Shown one piece after another: positions 42,192 to 50,715 of a DNA stretch of 64,000 nt. Under the pieces are notes generated by a model that saw only the letters and a list, made by a program, of their open reading frames with translations, was not told where the DNA came from and searched no databases. The first letter of the stretch is position 1, and every line of letters starts with the position of its first letter. The stretch comes from Rhodothermales bacterium (GTDB lineage Bacteria > Bacteroidota > Rhodothermia > Rhodothermales > JAHQVL01), in NCBI GenBank assembly GCA_041391505.1, contig JAWKNW010000002.1, forward strand, positions 186,001 through 250,000, given 5' to 3'. Both the position numbers and the translations under genes were made by a program.

Positions 42192-43604
42192 ATGCGCGAT
42201 TTGCTGCGATTAAAAACCCCTACACCCCTGTCTGGAAAAGCGCACGTGTCGACGGACCTTTCCCTCCCTGAACTCGCCGGCGCGCTGCGCGCGGGCCGCC
42301 TGACGAGCCGCCAGCTCGTCGCCTCCGCGCTGGAGCGCATCCTCGACCCTGCCGGCGAAGGCTCGCGCGCCTTCCTGCACGTCAACGACGTCGCCGCCCT
42401 CGAGGCCGCCGACCGGGCCGACGCCATGCTGGCCGCCGGCCGGCATGGGCTGCCGCTCCTCGGGCTGCCGATCTCCATCAAGGACCTGTTCGATGTCGAG
42501 GGCGAAACCACGCGCGCCGGCTCGGTGCTGCTCGCCGACGCCCCGCCGGCCGACCACGACGCGCCGGCCATCGCCCGGCTCCGCGCCGCGGGGGCGATCT
42601 TTATCGGGCGGACCAACATGACGGAGTTCGCTTTCTCGGGCCTCGGCCTCAACCCCCACTACGGCACGCCGGCGGCGCCGTACGACCGCGCACACGTCCG
42701 CCGCATCCCCGGAGGCTCCACCTCGGGCGGGGCGGTGTCGGTGGCGGACGGAATGGCGGTGGCAGCCATCGGGACGGACACCGGGGGCTCGACGCGCATC
42801 CCGCCGGCGTTCTGCGGCGTCACGGGCTTCAAGCCGACCGCCCGGCGCATCCCCACCGCCGGCGTCTTCCCCCTCGCGCCCAGCCTCGACTCGGTCGGCC
42901 CCATCGGGCGGAGCGTGGCCTGCTGCGCGCTGCTGGATCAGATCATGAGCGGGGCGCCGGTCCGCGACCTCGACCCCATCCCGCTGCGCGGCCTCACCTT
43001 CCTGGCGCCGTCGAACCTCGTGCTGGACGACCTCGACGCCGCCGTCGCCAGCGGCTTCCTGCGCGCACGCGCCCGCATGGCCGATGCCGGCGCGACGATC
43101 GTCGATCGCCGGCTCGACGCGCTCGACCTGCTCGCCGAAGGCCGTAAACACGGCGGGATGGCCCCCGTCGAGGCCTATGCCGTGCACCGGGCCTGGTACC
43201 ACACCCAGCAGGACGCCTACGACCCGCGCGTGCATGTCCGCATGGCGCCCGGGGTGGACCTGCTGGCGGTGGACTACATCGACCTGCTCGCCAGCCGCCG
43301 GCGCCTCATCGAACACGCCGCCGCCGAGCTGGCCGGCTACGACGCCGTCATCCTCCCCACCGTCCCCTGCCTCCCGCCGCCCATCGCCGAGATCGAGGAG
43401 GGCGACGACGCGCACTACTTCGCGATCAACGCCCGCGCACTCCGCAACACGTCGATCATCAACGCGCTCGACGGCTGCGCCCTGACCATCCCGTGCAGCC
43501 GGCCCGGGTCGCCGCCCGCCGGCCTGATGGTCGCCGGCCTCGCGATGCAGGACGAACGCATCCTCGGGATCGGCGCGAGCATCGAGGCGGTGCTGCGGGG
43601 CTGA
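42192..43604 (+). CDS. Amidase-signature family enzyme
   Basis: A 470-residue cytoplasmic amidohydrolase. The Lys-cisSer-Ser triad is visible: Lys97 in LPISIKDLF, Ser178 in GGSTSGGAV and Ser200 in DTGGSTRIP. FGRTNMTEFAFSGLGLNPHYGTPAAP precedes the Ser loop as in GatA-like and aryl-acyl amidases. VILPTVPCLPPPI is typical of the C-terminal part. It could hydrolyse an amide of small molecules; GatA itself is less likely because no gatC or gatB is near. A GTG at 42246 might be the true start, since residues 1-18 are poorly conserved-looking. Single gene. Confidence 0.9.
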   Translation: MRDLLRLKTPTPLSGKAHVSTDLSLPELAGALRAGRLTSRQLVASALERILDPAGEGSRAFLHVNDVAALEAADRADAMLAAGRHGLPLLGLPISIKDLFDVEGETTRAGSVLLADAPPADHDAPAIARLRAAGAIFIGRTNMTEFAFSGLGLNPHYGTPAAPYDRAHVRRIPGGSTSGGAVSVADGMAVAAIGTDTGGSTRIPPAFCGVTGFKPTARRIPTAGVFPLAPSLDSVGPIGRSVACCALLDQIMSGAPVRDLDPIPLRGLTFLAPSNLVLDDLDAAVASGFLRARARMADAGATIVDRRLDALDLLAEGRKHGGMAPVEAYAVHRAWYHTQQDAYDPRVHVRMAPGVDLLAVDYIDLLASRRRLIEHAAAELAGYDAVILPTVPCLPPPIAEIEEGDDAHYFAINARALRNTSIINALDGCALTIPCSRPGSPPAGLMVAGLAMQDERILGIGASIEAVLRG

Positions 43605-43754
43605 GCGGCTCCCCCGGGGCTAACGCATCGCTAGCCGGGTGCTTCCACGCATCGGGCCACAACGTTCACACATTTCTCACATATAGACGCGAACCCTTTT
43701 CGCGCAAAGCGCCGTTTAGCTGAGCTTCTGCCGATCCACTTCGCCGTCGCTCGT

Positions 43755-45170
43755 ATGCTACTCGACCAGACTTCCTCTTCGCAGCCCCTCAATTTCTGGG
43801 CGGAGCTGCGGGACATGTTTATGGGCAAACGGCGGGATTTCACCACCGGAAGCCTGGGCCGCGCGATCGTCCTGCTCGCCATTCCGATGGTGCTGGAGAT
43901 GATCATGCAGTCGATCTTCGGCGTGGTCGACGTGTTTTTCGTCGGCAAGCTGGGAGCGGACGCGGTCGCCGCCGTGGGGATGACCGATTCGTTGATGGTG
44001 CTGCTGTTCGCGATCGGCATGGGCATCGCCATGGCGGCCGCCGCGATGGTGGCGCGACGGATCGGCGAGAAAAAGCACGAGGAAGCCGGCGTCGCCGCGG
44101 TGCAGGCGCTGGTGCTCGGCGCGCTCGTCTCCATCCCCGTCGCCGTGCTGGGCGTGATCTTCGCGCCCGAGCTGCTCGGGCTCATGGGTGCGAGCGAGAG
44201 CGTCGTCGCGGTCGGCAGCGGCTACTGCGCCATCGCGTTCGGCACGAACACCCTCATCCTGTACCTGTTCATTATCAACGCGGTCTTCCGCGGCGCCGGC
44301 GACGCCGTCAAGGCGATGCGCGTGTTGTGGCTGGCCAACATCCTCAACATCATCCTGGACCCCGCCTTTATCTTCGGGTGGGGGCCGATCCCCGAGATGG
44401 GCGTCACGGGCGCCGCCGTCGCCACGGCCATCGGGCGCGGCATCGGCGTCGCCTACCAGATCTCGCAGCTGATCAAGGGCACGGGGCACCTGACCGTGCA
44501 CCGCGAGCAGCTCCGGATCAACCTGGACATCATGCGCCGGCTCCTGCGCGTGTCCATGCCGGGCATGATCCAGTACATGATCGGCACGGCCAGCTGGATG
44601 CTCATCTTCCGCATCCAGGCGTCGTTTGGCAGCGACGCCCTCGCAGGCTACACCATCGCCATCCGCATCATTCTCTTCGCGCTGATGCCCTCCTGGGGGG
44701 TCGGCAATGCGGCGGCGACGCTGGTGGGGCAGAACCTGGGCGCGCGGCAGCCGGACCGGGCGGAGCGCGCCGTATGGTTCGCGTGCTGGACCAACGTCGC
44801 CTTCCTGGGCGTGGTCGCCATCGCCATGTTCGTGTTCAGCGAACCGCTGATCCGCATCTTCACCGACATCCCCACGGCCGTGGCCTACGGGGTGGACTGC
44901 CTCCACATCGTCAGCTACACCTACGTGCTGTTTGCGTTCGGGATGGTGATCGTCTCGTCGTTCAACGGCGCCGGCGACACCCGCACGCCGACGTGGATCA
45001 ACGTGATCTGCTACTGGATGCTGCAGGTCCCCATCGCCTACATCCTCTCCCACCCGCTGGGGATGGGCCCACGCGGCGCCTTCATCGCCATCGCGTTCGC
45101 CCAGGCCATCCTGGCGGTCATTGCCGTCGTGCTCTTCCGCCGGGGGACGTGGAAGCAACAGATCGTCTGA
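43755..45170 (+). CDS. MATE-family multidrug exporter
   Basis: A 471-residue inner-membrane transporter with about twelve hydrophobic segments in two related halves. GRAIVLLAIPMVLEMIMQSIFGVVDVFFVGKLGADAVAAVGMTDSL and the half-site VSMPGMIQYMIGTASWMLIFRIQASFGSDALAGYTIAIRI are typical MATE signatures; GAGDAVKAMRVLWLANILNIILDPAFIFG and FNGAGDTRTPTWINV are the paired G-A-G-D motifs. It exports cationic compounds using Na+ or H+ gradients. Substrate not readable. It converges on the ThuA/PQQ gene. Confidence 0.93.
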   Translation: MLLDQTSSSQPLNFWAELRDMFMGKRRDFTTGSLGRAIVLLAIPMVLEMIMQSIFGVVDVFFVGKLGADAVAAVGMTDSLMVLLFAIGMGIAMAAAAMVARRIGEKKHEEAGVAAVQALVLGALVSIPVAVLGVIFAPELLGLMGASESVVAVGSGYCAIAFGTNTLILYLFIINAVFRGAGDAVKAMRVLWLANILNIILDPAFIFGWGPIPEMGVTGAAVATAIGRGIGVAYQISQLIKGTGHLTVHREQLRINLDIMRRLLRVSMPGMIQYMIGTASWMLIFRIQASFGSDALAGYTIAIRIILFALMPSWGVGNAAATLVGQNLGARQPDRAERAVWFACWTNVAFLGVVAIAMFVFSEPLIRIFTDIPTAVAYGVDCLHIVSYTYVLFAFGMVIVSSFNGAGDTRTPTWINVICYWMLQVPIAYILSHPLGMGPRGAFIAIAFAQAILAVIAVVLFRRGTWKQQIV

Positions 45171-45248
45171 CTGTGGGATTTTGGGGGATGGGGGATTGAG
45201 AGCGGCTTCTTCCACACGCTCATACCCCCACACGCCCGGCCCCAAAAC

Positions 45249-48200
45249 TCAATTCCCCAGTTCGAACCGCAGCGCATCCAGCCGGGCGAGGGGGTGCCCG
45301 GTGTCGTGGTTGGCCTTGAAGACGACGAACAGGTCGTGCCGGCCGGCGGTGGGCGCGACCTCCGCCCGGAAGTCGCCGGCGGGCTGGCGCCCGATGTCGA
45401 CGGAGCCGATCATCGGTCCGTCTGCCGCGTCCACGTGCAGTTCCAGGCGGCCGGCGTCGGTGCCGGTGCCCGGGGGCAGCGCGCTGAAGGTGACGGCGGC
45501 GACGTCGGTGAGGTCGATCCCGTCGAACGCGATGTACGATCCGTCATAGGCGGCGGCGATCTGTTCGTTGGCCACTACGACGCGGCTGGACCGGTCGAAC
45601 CACTCGGCCTCGACGCGAGGATGGCGGAGGACGATGAGTTCCTGGCCCTTCAGCGGGCCGATCTCGACCCCGCCGCGGTCCGTGTAGGCGGCGCGCACGA
45701 AATACATCCCTTCCTTGTTGTCGGCGGCCCGGTGGGCGTCGAGGCGGTAGGCTCCTTTCGCCGGCAGCGTGCGCGGCGCGGCGGCATCGCCGGCGAGGGA
45801 CCGGATGTAGCGCACCATCGCGCGCGCATCTTCCTCGCCGAGCTGCGGGTGCGCCGCCATGGCCTGTTCGCCCCAGACGCCCCCGCCGCCCTTGATGATC
45901 TTCTGGACGAGATAGGCCTCCGCATCGTCCTGCGTGGCGTAGCGCGCCGCGACCTGCCGGTAGCTCGGCCCGATCGAGGCCTGATCGACGCTGTGGCACG
46001 ACAGGCAGTCGCCGCCCTCGACGAGCCGCTGCCCGACCGAGAACCGCGACACGGCGTCGGCCTGGCGATGGCCTTGCTCGATGAGCGTGCGGTCGAACCC
46101 TTCCTCGAGGTAGTCGACCTGCACGACGAGGCGGTCGTCGGGCGCCGGGCCGTCCTCGGCGTCGGTGGCGGTGGCGGCATACCGCAGCACCCGGCCGTCG
46201 GTGTAGAAGGTGGCATTGCCCTCGATCGCGAGCCGGACTTCCGGCGGCGCGTTGCCTACCAGTACGGTGACGGACGCCTCGTTGACGGCGCCGGAGGGGT
46301 CCTTCGCGACGAGGCGCGGGTGATAGACGCCGGGCGTGTCGAACGTGAACGTAGCCGTTTCACCCGTGGCGGCGACGGCGTCGCCGGCGTCGCGGTACCA
46401 GACGAACGTCAGCGCATCGTGGTCGGCGTCGGAGCTGCCGGAGGCGGAGAGCGTGACGGTCAGCGGGGCCGCGCCTTCGAGGCGATCGGCGGCGATGGCG
46501 GCCTCGGGCGGCAGGTTGCCGCTGACGTACGAGATCCGGTTGAGCCGCGCGTAGATGTTGTTGGAGATCCACCCTTTCCCGAACTCCAGCAAGTACATCA
46601 CCCCGTCGTCGGTAAACATCATGTCGATCGGATTCGTGAAGCGCGTCGAGGGCATGAACGGATCGATCTTCACCAGATCGCCCTGTTCGTCCATGGTGAC
46701 ATTGAGCACCCAGCCGCGAATCCAGTCGTAGATGAACAGCTTGCCGTCGAAATACGCGGGGAAGGTGCCGTCGCCGGGCGTGTAGGCGTCGGCGTAGAAG
46801 ACGGGGCCGGCCATCGCGGTGCGGCCGCCGTTGCCGACGATGGGGAACTCGGGCGAGTCGGCGTAGGGGTACCAGATGAAGGCCGGCTGCGCCGGCGGCA
46901 GCTCGCGCCGACCCGTGTTGTTGGGCGAATCGTTAACCGGGTGCGCGGGATCGAAGAAGTCGCCCGAGCGGCCCGTGGCGAAGTTGTAGTCGCGATACGG
47001 CTTGTTATCCCCCACGAAGTAGGGCCACCCGAAGTTGCCGGCCTGGCGGGCCTGGTTGATTTCGTCATGCCCGCGCGGTCCCCGCATCGGATCGTCATCG
47101 CCGGCGTCGGGTCCGACTTCGCCCCAGTAAAGAAAGCCCGTTTTTTGATCGATGGCGATGCGATACGGGTTGCGGTCGCCCATGATGTAGATCTCCGGAC
47201 GGGCCAGCGGGTCATCTTTCGGGAAAAGGTTGCCGTCCGGGATGGTGTAGGTGCCGTCGGGCTGCGGGGTGATGCGCAGGATCTTGCCGCGGAGGTCGTT
47301 CGTGTTGCCCGGCCCCCACTGCCCGTCGAACGGCTTGCGGCCGGGCCGCTCGTCGATGGGTGCAAAGCCGTTGCTGAAGAACGGGTTGGTGTTGTCGCCG
47401 GTGGAGAGAAAGAGGTTGCCGTCCGGCCCGAACTCGATCGAGCCGCCGGTGTGGCAGCATTCCTGCCGCTGGACGCGCACCTCGAGCATCCGTTTTTCGC
47501 TGGATCGATCGAGCTGATCGCCGTCGAACACGAAGCGCGAGAGTTGCTGGTACGGGTCGTCTCCGGGGCGCGAATAATAGAGGTAGATCCAGTGGTTGTC
47601 GGCATAGCCGGGGTCGAGCGCGAGGCCCATGAGTCCGTCCTCGAACGTGTTGTTCACGTCGAGTTCGCCCACGATGCGGGCGGTGCCGGCGGCGGGGTCG
47701 TACAGCTTGAGCTGGCCGCCGCGCTGGGTGAAGAGGACGCGCCCGTCGGGCAGGATTTCCAGTTCGGTGGGCTCGCTCAGGTTTTCGAGGAGGATGTCGC
47801 GGTGGAAGCGGCGCTCCTCGGGCGGCCGGCGGGTGCGGGCCCGGGCGTAATCCAGATGGCCTTCGCCGATGGCATACCGGAGGCCGTCGAGGAGGACGGC
47901 GCGGAAAGCGGGCTGGTCGAAGCTTTCGGGCGCGTGGCCGCCGGCGAGATAAAACGAGCGGCCGCCGTCGAACGCGTGATACCAGGCGGCCGGATGGCCG
48001 TCGCCGTGGATCCCGCCCTGATAGGTCGACTCGTCGACGGTGAGCACGACCCGGATGCCGGCGTCCATGTCCGCGAAGTTCGGCCACTCGTCCGCCTGGC
48101 TCCAGGAAGCCGGCACGGCGTCCGCCAGCACGTCGCCGCGCTCGGCGACGCGGAGCGTGGCCGTCTGGACGTTGGACGGCGACTCGGGGTGGCTGTGGTA

Positions 48201-48581
48201 GCGCGCGCCGACGAGCTGACCGTACCAGGGCCAGCTCGGCTCCGTATCGACCGCCGAGTGGATCCCCACGAACCCGCCGCCGGCCTGGATGAAGCGTTCG
48301 AGATCGGCTTCCTGCGCGTAGTCGAGCACGTCGCCCATGGTATGCAGAAACACGACGGCGGCGTAGCGCTGCAGGTTCGGCTCCGACACGGCGGACGCCT
48401 CGTCGGACACGTCGACGTCGAAGCCGTTCGCGGCGCCGAGCGCGCGCAGCGCGGCGACGCCGGCGTCGGTGGACGCGTGCCGGTACCCCTCCGTGGCCGT
48501 GAAGACGAGGATGCGGGGCGTTTCCCGGTGGCCGCAGGAAACAAGGACGAACAGGAGCAGGACCAGGACGAAGCGCTTCAC
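45249..48581 (-). CDS. ThuA–PQQ sugar dehydrogenase–PKD–cytochrome c–CBM lipoprotein fusion
   Basis: A 1110-residue exported lipoprotein; the GTG at 48581 gives KRFVLVLLLFVLVSC with Cys16. Domain order: ThuA-like (about 20-245; RILVFTATEGYRHAS, HTMGDVLDYA, GFVGIHSAVDTE, YHAFDGGRSFYLAGGHAPES); soluble PQQ glucose/sorbosone dehydrogenase propeller (about 255-690; LPDGRVLFTQRGGQLKLYD, RGKILRITPQPDGTY, NPYRIAIDQKTGFLYWGEVGPDAGDD, RGHDEINQA); PKD domain (about 690-775); cytochrome c with CLSCHS near 857; C-terminal CBM6/35-like sandwich (about 960-1110). It probably oxidises a sugar outside the cytoplasm and passes electrons to its own heme. Such fusions occur in Bacteroidota; the activity is inferred. 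Longest open frame starts at TTG 48626. Confidence 0.88.
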   Translation of the reverse strand: MKRFVLVLLLFVLVSCGHRETPRILVFTATEGYRHASTDAGVAALRALGAANGFDVDVSDEASAVSEPNLQRYAAVVFLHTMGDVLDYAQEADLERFIQAGGGFVGIHSAVDTEPSWPWYGQLVGARYHSHPESPSNVQTATLRVAERGDVLADAVPASWSQADEWPNFADMDAGIRVVLTVDESTYQGGIHGDGHPAAWYHAFDGGRSFYLAGGHAPESFDQPAFRAVLLDGLRYAIGEGHLDYARARTRRPPEERRFHRDILLENLSEPTELEILPDGRVLFTQRGGQLKLYDPAAGTARIVGELDVNNTFEDGLMGLALDPGYADNHWIYLYYSRPGDDPYQQLSRFVFDGDQLDRSSEKRMLEVRVQRQECCHTGGSIEFGPDGNLFLSTGDNTNPFFSNGFAPIDERPGRKPFDGQWGPGNTNDLRGKILRITPQPDGTYTIPDGNLFPKDDPLARPEIYIMGDRNPYRIAIDQKTGFLYWGEVGPDAGDDDPMRGPRGHDEINQARQAGNFGWPYFVGDNKPYRDYNFATGRSGDFFDPAHPVNDSPNNTGRRELPPAQPAFIWYPYADSPEFPIVGNGGRTAMAGPVFYADAYTPGDGTFPAYFDGKLFIYDWIRGWVLNVTMDEQGDLVKIDPFMPSTRFTNPIDMMFTDDGVMYLLEFGKGWISNNIYARLNRISYVSGNLPPEAAIAADRLEGAAPLTVTLSASGSSDADHDALTFVWYRDAGDAVAATGETATFTFDTPGVYHPRLVAKDPSGAVNEASVTVLVGNAPPEVRLAIEGNATFYTDGRVLRYAATATDAEDGPAPDDRLVVQVDYLEEGFDRTLIEQGHRQADAVSRFSVGQRLVEGGDCLSCHSVDQASIGPSYRQVAARYATQDDAEAYLVQKIIKGGGGVWGEQAMAAHPQLGEEDARAMVRYIRSLAGDAAAPRTLPAKGAYRLDAHRAADNKEGMYFVRAAYTDRGGVEIGPLKGQELIVLRHPRVEAEWFDRSSRVVVANEQIAAAYDGSYIAFDGIDLTDVAAVTFSALPPGTGTDAGRLELHVDAADGPMIGSVDIGRQPAGDFRAEVAPTAGRHDLFVVFKANHDTGHPLARLDALRFELGN

Positions 48582-48633
48582 GAGAGACAGATTCCGCGAG
48601 GTGAGGAGGTTGCGATCATCCCGCAAAATACAG

Positions 48634-48663
48634 AACGCCCGGCAGTATGCACAGCCGGGCGTT
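48634..48663. terminator. Hairpin between PQQ-dehydrogenase gene and Tat cluster
   Basis: AACGCCCGGC (48634-48643) pairs with GCCGGGCGTT (48654-48663). No strong T-run follows on either strand, so it may be a second, weaker terminator of the leftward cluster. Confidence 0.5.
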
Positions 48664-48701
48664 AAAAAGGCCGAAGCGCGATGCGAGGCCTATAAACAGC
48701 A

Positions 48702-48733
48702 AACGGTCCGGACCCGTGTCGGGCCGGACCGTT
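48702..48733 (-). terminator. Terminator of the small Tat-protein cluster
   Basis: AACGGTCCGG (48702-48711) pairs with CCGGACCGTT (48724-48733) with extra inner GGG/CCC pairs; on the minus strand TTTGCTGTTT follows. It lies 18 bp after the stop at 48752. Confidence 0.75.
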
Positions 48734-48751
48734 GTCCGCAAAAAGCTCCCG

Positions 48752-49024
48752 TCAGAAACGGCAACCGTTGTCGAGCAACTGCTGAAGCGTCTTCTGCGCC
48801 TTCTCCACGTCGCCCGCATTGATCGAGTCGATCATCTTGTCGAACATGCGGTCGCAATTGAACGCGCTCATCGCTGATGCCGTGTTCATGAGCGGAGTGG
48901 CTGCAATCACGGGGAGGGCCCAGCCTGCTCGGAGCATGGAACGACGCGAGATGGCTTTCTTTTCAGCCTTTTGTACCAGCTGATCTTCAGCCTTCATCAC
49001 TTCGTGTGTGTTGTGTTCGTGCAT
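48752..49024 (-). CDS. Small twin-arginine exported protein (paralogue 1)
   Basis: A 90-residue protein. SRRSMLRAGWALPVIAATPLMNTASAMSA (26-54) is a twin-arginine-type export signal with Arg27-Arg28 and an AxA-like end. The mature tail of ~35 residues (NCDRMFDKMIDSINAGDVEKAQKTLQQLLDNGCRF) is helical with two Cys. GAGG lies before the ATG. The gene at 49117 is a close paralogue in both signal and tail, and the one at 49486 shares the signal only. The unusually long charged region before the Arg pair is shared. Function unknown. Confidence 0.75.
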   Translation of the reverse strand: MHEHNTHEVMKAEDQLVQKAEKKAISRRSMLRAGWALPVIAATPLMNTASAMSAFNCDRMFDKMIDSINAGDVEKAQKTLQQLLDNGCRF

Positions 49025-49116
49025 AGGTTATACCTCAAGAGGTTTTTTCTTCAGCATGTTCACAATGCCTTGCAAACTACTTCCCTACCAGGAGGGCAGC
49101 CAGAAAGCTGCCTGAA

Positions 49117-49386
49117 CTAGCAACGGCAATTGTTCGCCTGCAACTCCTTCCGGATATTCGCGGCGGTCGTCTTGTCACCCGAAGCAAGGGCGTCGAGGAA
49201 ACGCTGCAAATTGCGGTCGCAGTTGTACGCGCTCATGGCCGAAGCCGTGTTCAGGAGCGGGACGGCTGCAATTACAGGAAGGGCCCAGCCTGCTCGGAGC
49301 ATTGCGCGACGCGAGAACGCCTTCTTTTCGGCCGTCTCGATCAGCTGCTCGGCAGCCGACGTCGCTTGGTTATTGTGTTCACTCAT
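49117..49386 (-). CDS. Small twin-arginine exported protein (paralogue 2)
   Basis: An 89-residue paralogue of the neighbouring gene: SRRAMLRAGWALPVIAAVPLLNTASAMSA is nearly the same signal (Arg26-Arg27), and the tail NCDRNLQRFLDALASGDKTTAANIRKELQANNCRC keeps NCDR and the C-terminal Cys with an added last Cys. GGATGG precedes the ATG. It lies 92 bp upstream of paralogue 1 in the same direction; each has its own leader sequence. Tails of this size with paired Cys may be small secreted helical hairpins. Function unknown. Confidence 0.75.
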   Translation of the reverse strand: MSEHNNQATSAAEQLIETAEKKAFSRRAMLRAGWALPVIAAVPLLNTASAMSAYNCDRNLQRFLDALASGDKTTAANIRKELQANNCRC

Positions 49387-49485
49387 TCGATTACCATCCG
49401 GGTTAACGTCGCCTGTTTAACCCCGTAAGGTGTGTAAAAAAACGTGCGTATCGTTCAGTCAACCTTGAAGCAAAAACTCGACCTG

Positions 49486-49938
49486 TTATTTTCCGCCTTT
49501 GCCACCGCCAGAGCCGCCGCCAGGACCTCCCCAGCCGCCGCCTCCACCGGAGCCGCCGCCGGGACCTCCCCAGCCGCCGCCACCGCCGGAACCGCCGCCA
49601 GGACCTCCCCAGCCGCCGCCTCCACCGGAGCCGCCGCCGGGACCTCCCCAGCCGCCGCCACCGCCGGAACCGCCGCCGGGACCTCCCCAGCCGCCGCCGC
49701 CGTGGTCGTCGCCGCCGTGGTCATCGCCACCGCCGCCCCATCCACCGTCGTCACCAGGACCGCCGTTCATGCCGCCGCTCATGGTCGTCGCGGTGTTCAT
49801 CAGGGACAGTCCCGCGATAACGGGTACGGTCCAGACCGCTTTGATCATCGCCCTGCGCCTCAAGGAGACGGGCTCCAAGACCTCAGGACGCTGGGTGGAT
49901 TCGTCGAATCCACTCGTTTCATGTACTTCGCTTGCCAT
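49486..49938 (-). CDS. Gly-rich twin-arginine exported protein (third of cluster)
   Basis: A 150-residue protein. SLRRRAMIKAVWTVPVIAGLSLMNTATTMS (25-54) is the same kind of signal as its two neighbours. The mature part is almost only Gly with Trp, Pro, Ser, Asp and His: GDDGGWGGGGDDHGGDDHGG, then five near-identical copies of a 13-residue unit WGGPGGGSGGGGG encoded by 39-bp DNA repeats (about 49500-49700). A secreted structural or metal-binding (Asp/His) glycine-rich protein is possible. The opposite strand shows a long Pro-rich frame that is only the complement. Confidence 0.72.
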   Translation of the reverse strand: MASEVHETSGFDESTQRPEVLEPVSLRRRAMIKAVWTVPVIAGLSLMNTATTMSGGMNGGPGDDGGWGGGGDDHGGDDHGGGGWGGPGGGSGGGGGWGGPGGGSGGGGGWGGPGGGSGGGGGWGGPGGGSGGGGGWGGPGGGSGGGKGGK

Positions 49939-50209
49939 CTGACAATGTGCAGTTGCCTGCAGGTTATAACTGATCAAAAGTAGTATAACGAACGGGCAGG
50001 GCAGCGTCTATCTACTTTTGGCGCAATCGCATGCGCGCCTTGTAGGGGATACTCCCACGGCCGGCATGGGCCGTCGCCGAAGGCCTCATTTTGATCAAAT
50101 TTCGCCACATTTCCCTTTCGTTGCGGGCGGATACATGCTTTCGCAGCAAACATTCCACACTTTCGACACAGATTGGTTAGATCTGCGCGGCCCAGCATAC
50201 AGAAAAGGG

Positions 50210-50488
50210 TTATGGAAGCGGCATTTTGAACAAGTTGACGCCCGAAGTTGCCCCATCCCCCGATGCGTAGGACGCCGGCGACACCACCGGTTCCAGCGCC
50301 TGCGTCATCGGATGCGCCGACAGGTCGCGGGCATTGTTGAGTAACCAATGCCGCAGCACCATCGCCTCCTCGCCGCGAAACAACATCTCGCGCCCTGTGA
50401 CATAGAGCGTCAATTCGTTGCCTCGGATGTTGACCGACTGGATCAGATCGACATTCACGATCTGATCGTTGATACGGAGCAGATTCAT
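50210..50488 (-). CDS. Small hypothetical protein
   Basis: A 92-residue cytoplasmic protein from ATG 50488. MNLLRINDQIVNVDLIQSVNIRGNELTLYVTGREMLFRGEEAMVLRHWLLNN looks like a compact beta-sheet plus helix domain similar to small proteins found upstream of redox or cell-envelope genes in Bacteroidota; no family named. The C-terminal 30 residues are low-complexity. Transcribed away from the dehydrogenase gene. Confidence 0.6.
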   Translation of the reverse strand: MNLLRINDQIVNVDLIQSVNIRGNELTLYVTGREMLFRGEEAMVLRHWLLNNARDLSAHPMTQALEPVVSPASYASGDGATSGVNLFKMPLP

Positions 50489-50715
50489 AGCTCGTCTGGG
50501 GGTTTTCTGGCAGGATAGGCAGTGGGTGAGCACATGATAGGCTCTGCGCGGGGGACGCGGCTTTATCTTGCGCGCAGCGGAACTGGGTCTTCCACGCAAC
50601 CGCCATGCGCCTTTGGCCTGCGGGCGTATCGCCACCGGCATCGCGGCGGGTTGATCGAAGCGCCCTTTTCCCCTATCATGCCGCCGGCGCTTTTCCCTCA
50701 CCATCACGCACTATC

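Noticed and set aside
49499..49942. Pro-rich protein on the plus strand (PPPPEPPPGPPQ repeats)
   Set aside because: It is the exact complement of the Gly-rich protein that has a Tat-type signal shared with two neighbours.
49974..50606. 210-codon leftward frame
   Set aside because: Only a shadow of the gene at 50210-50488 and of non-coding DNA; Cys/Arg-rich with no features.
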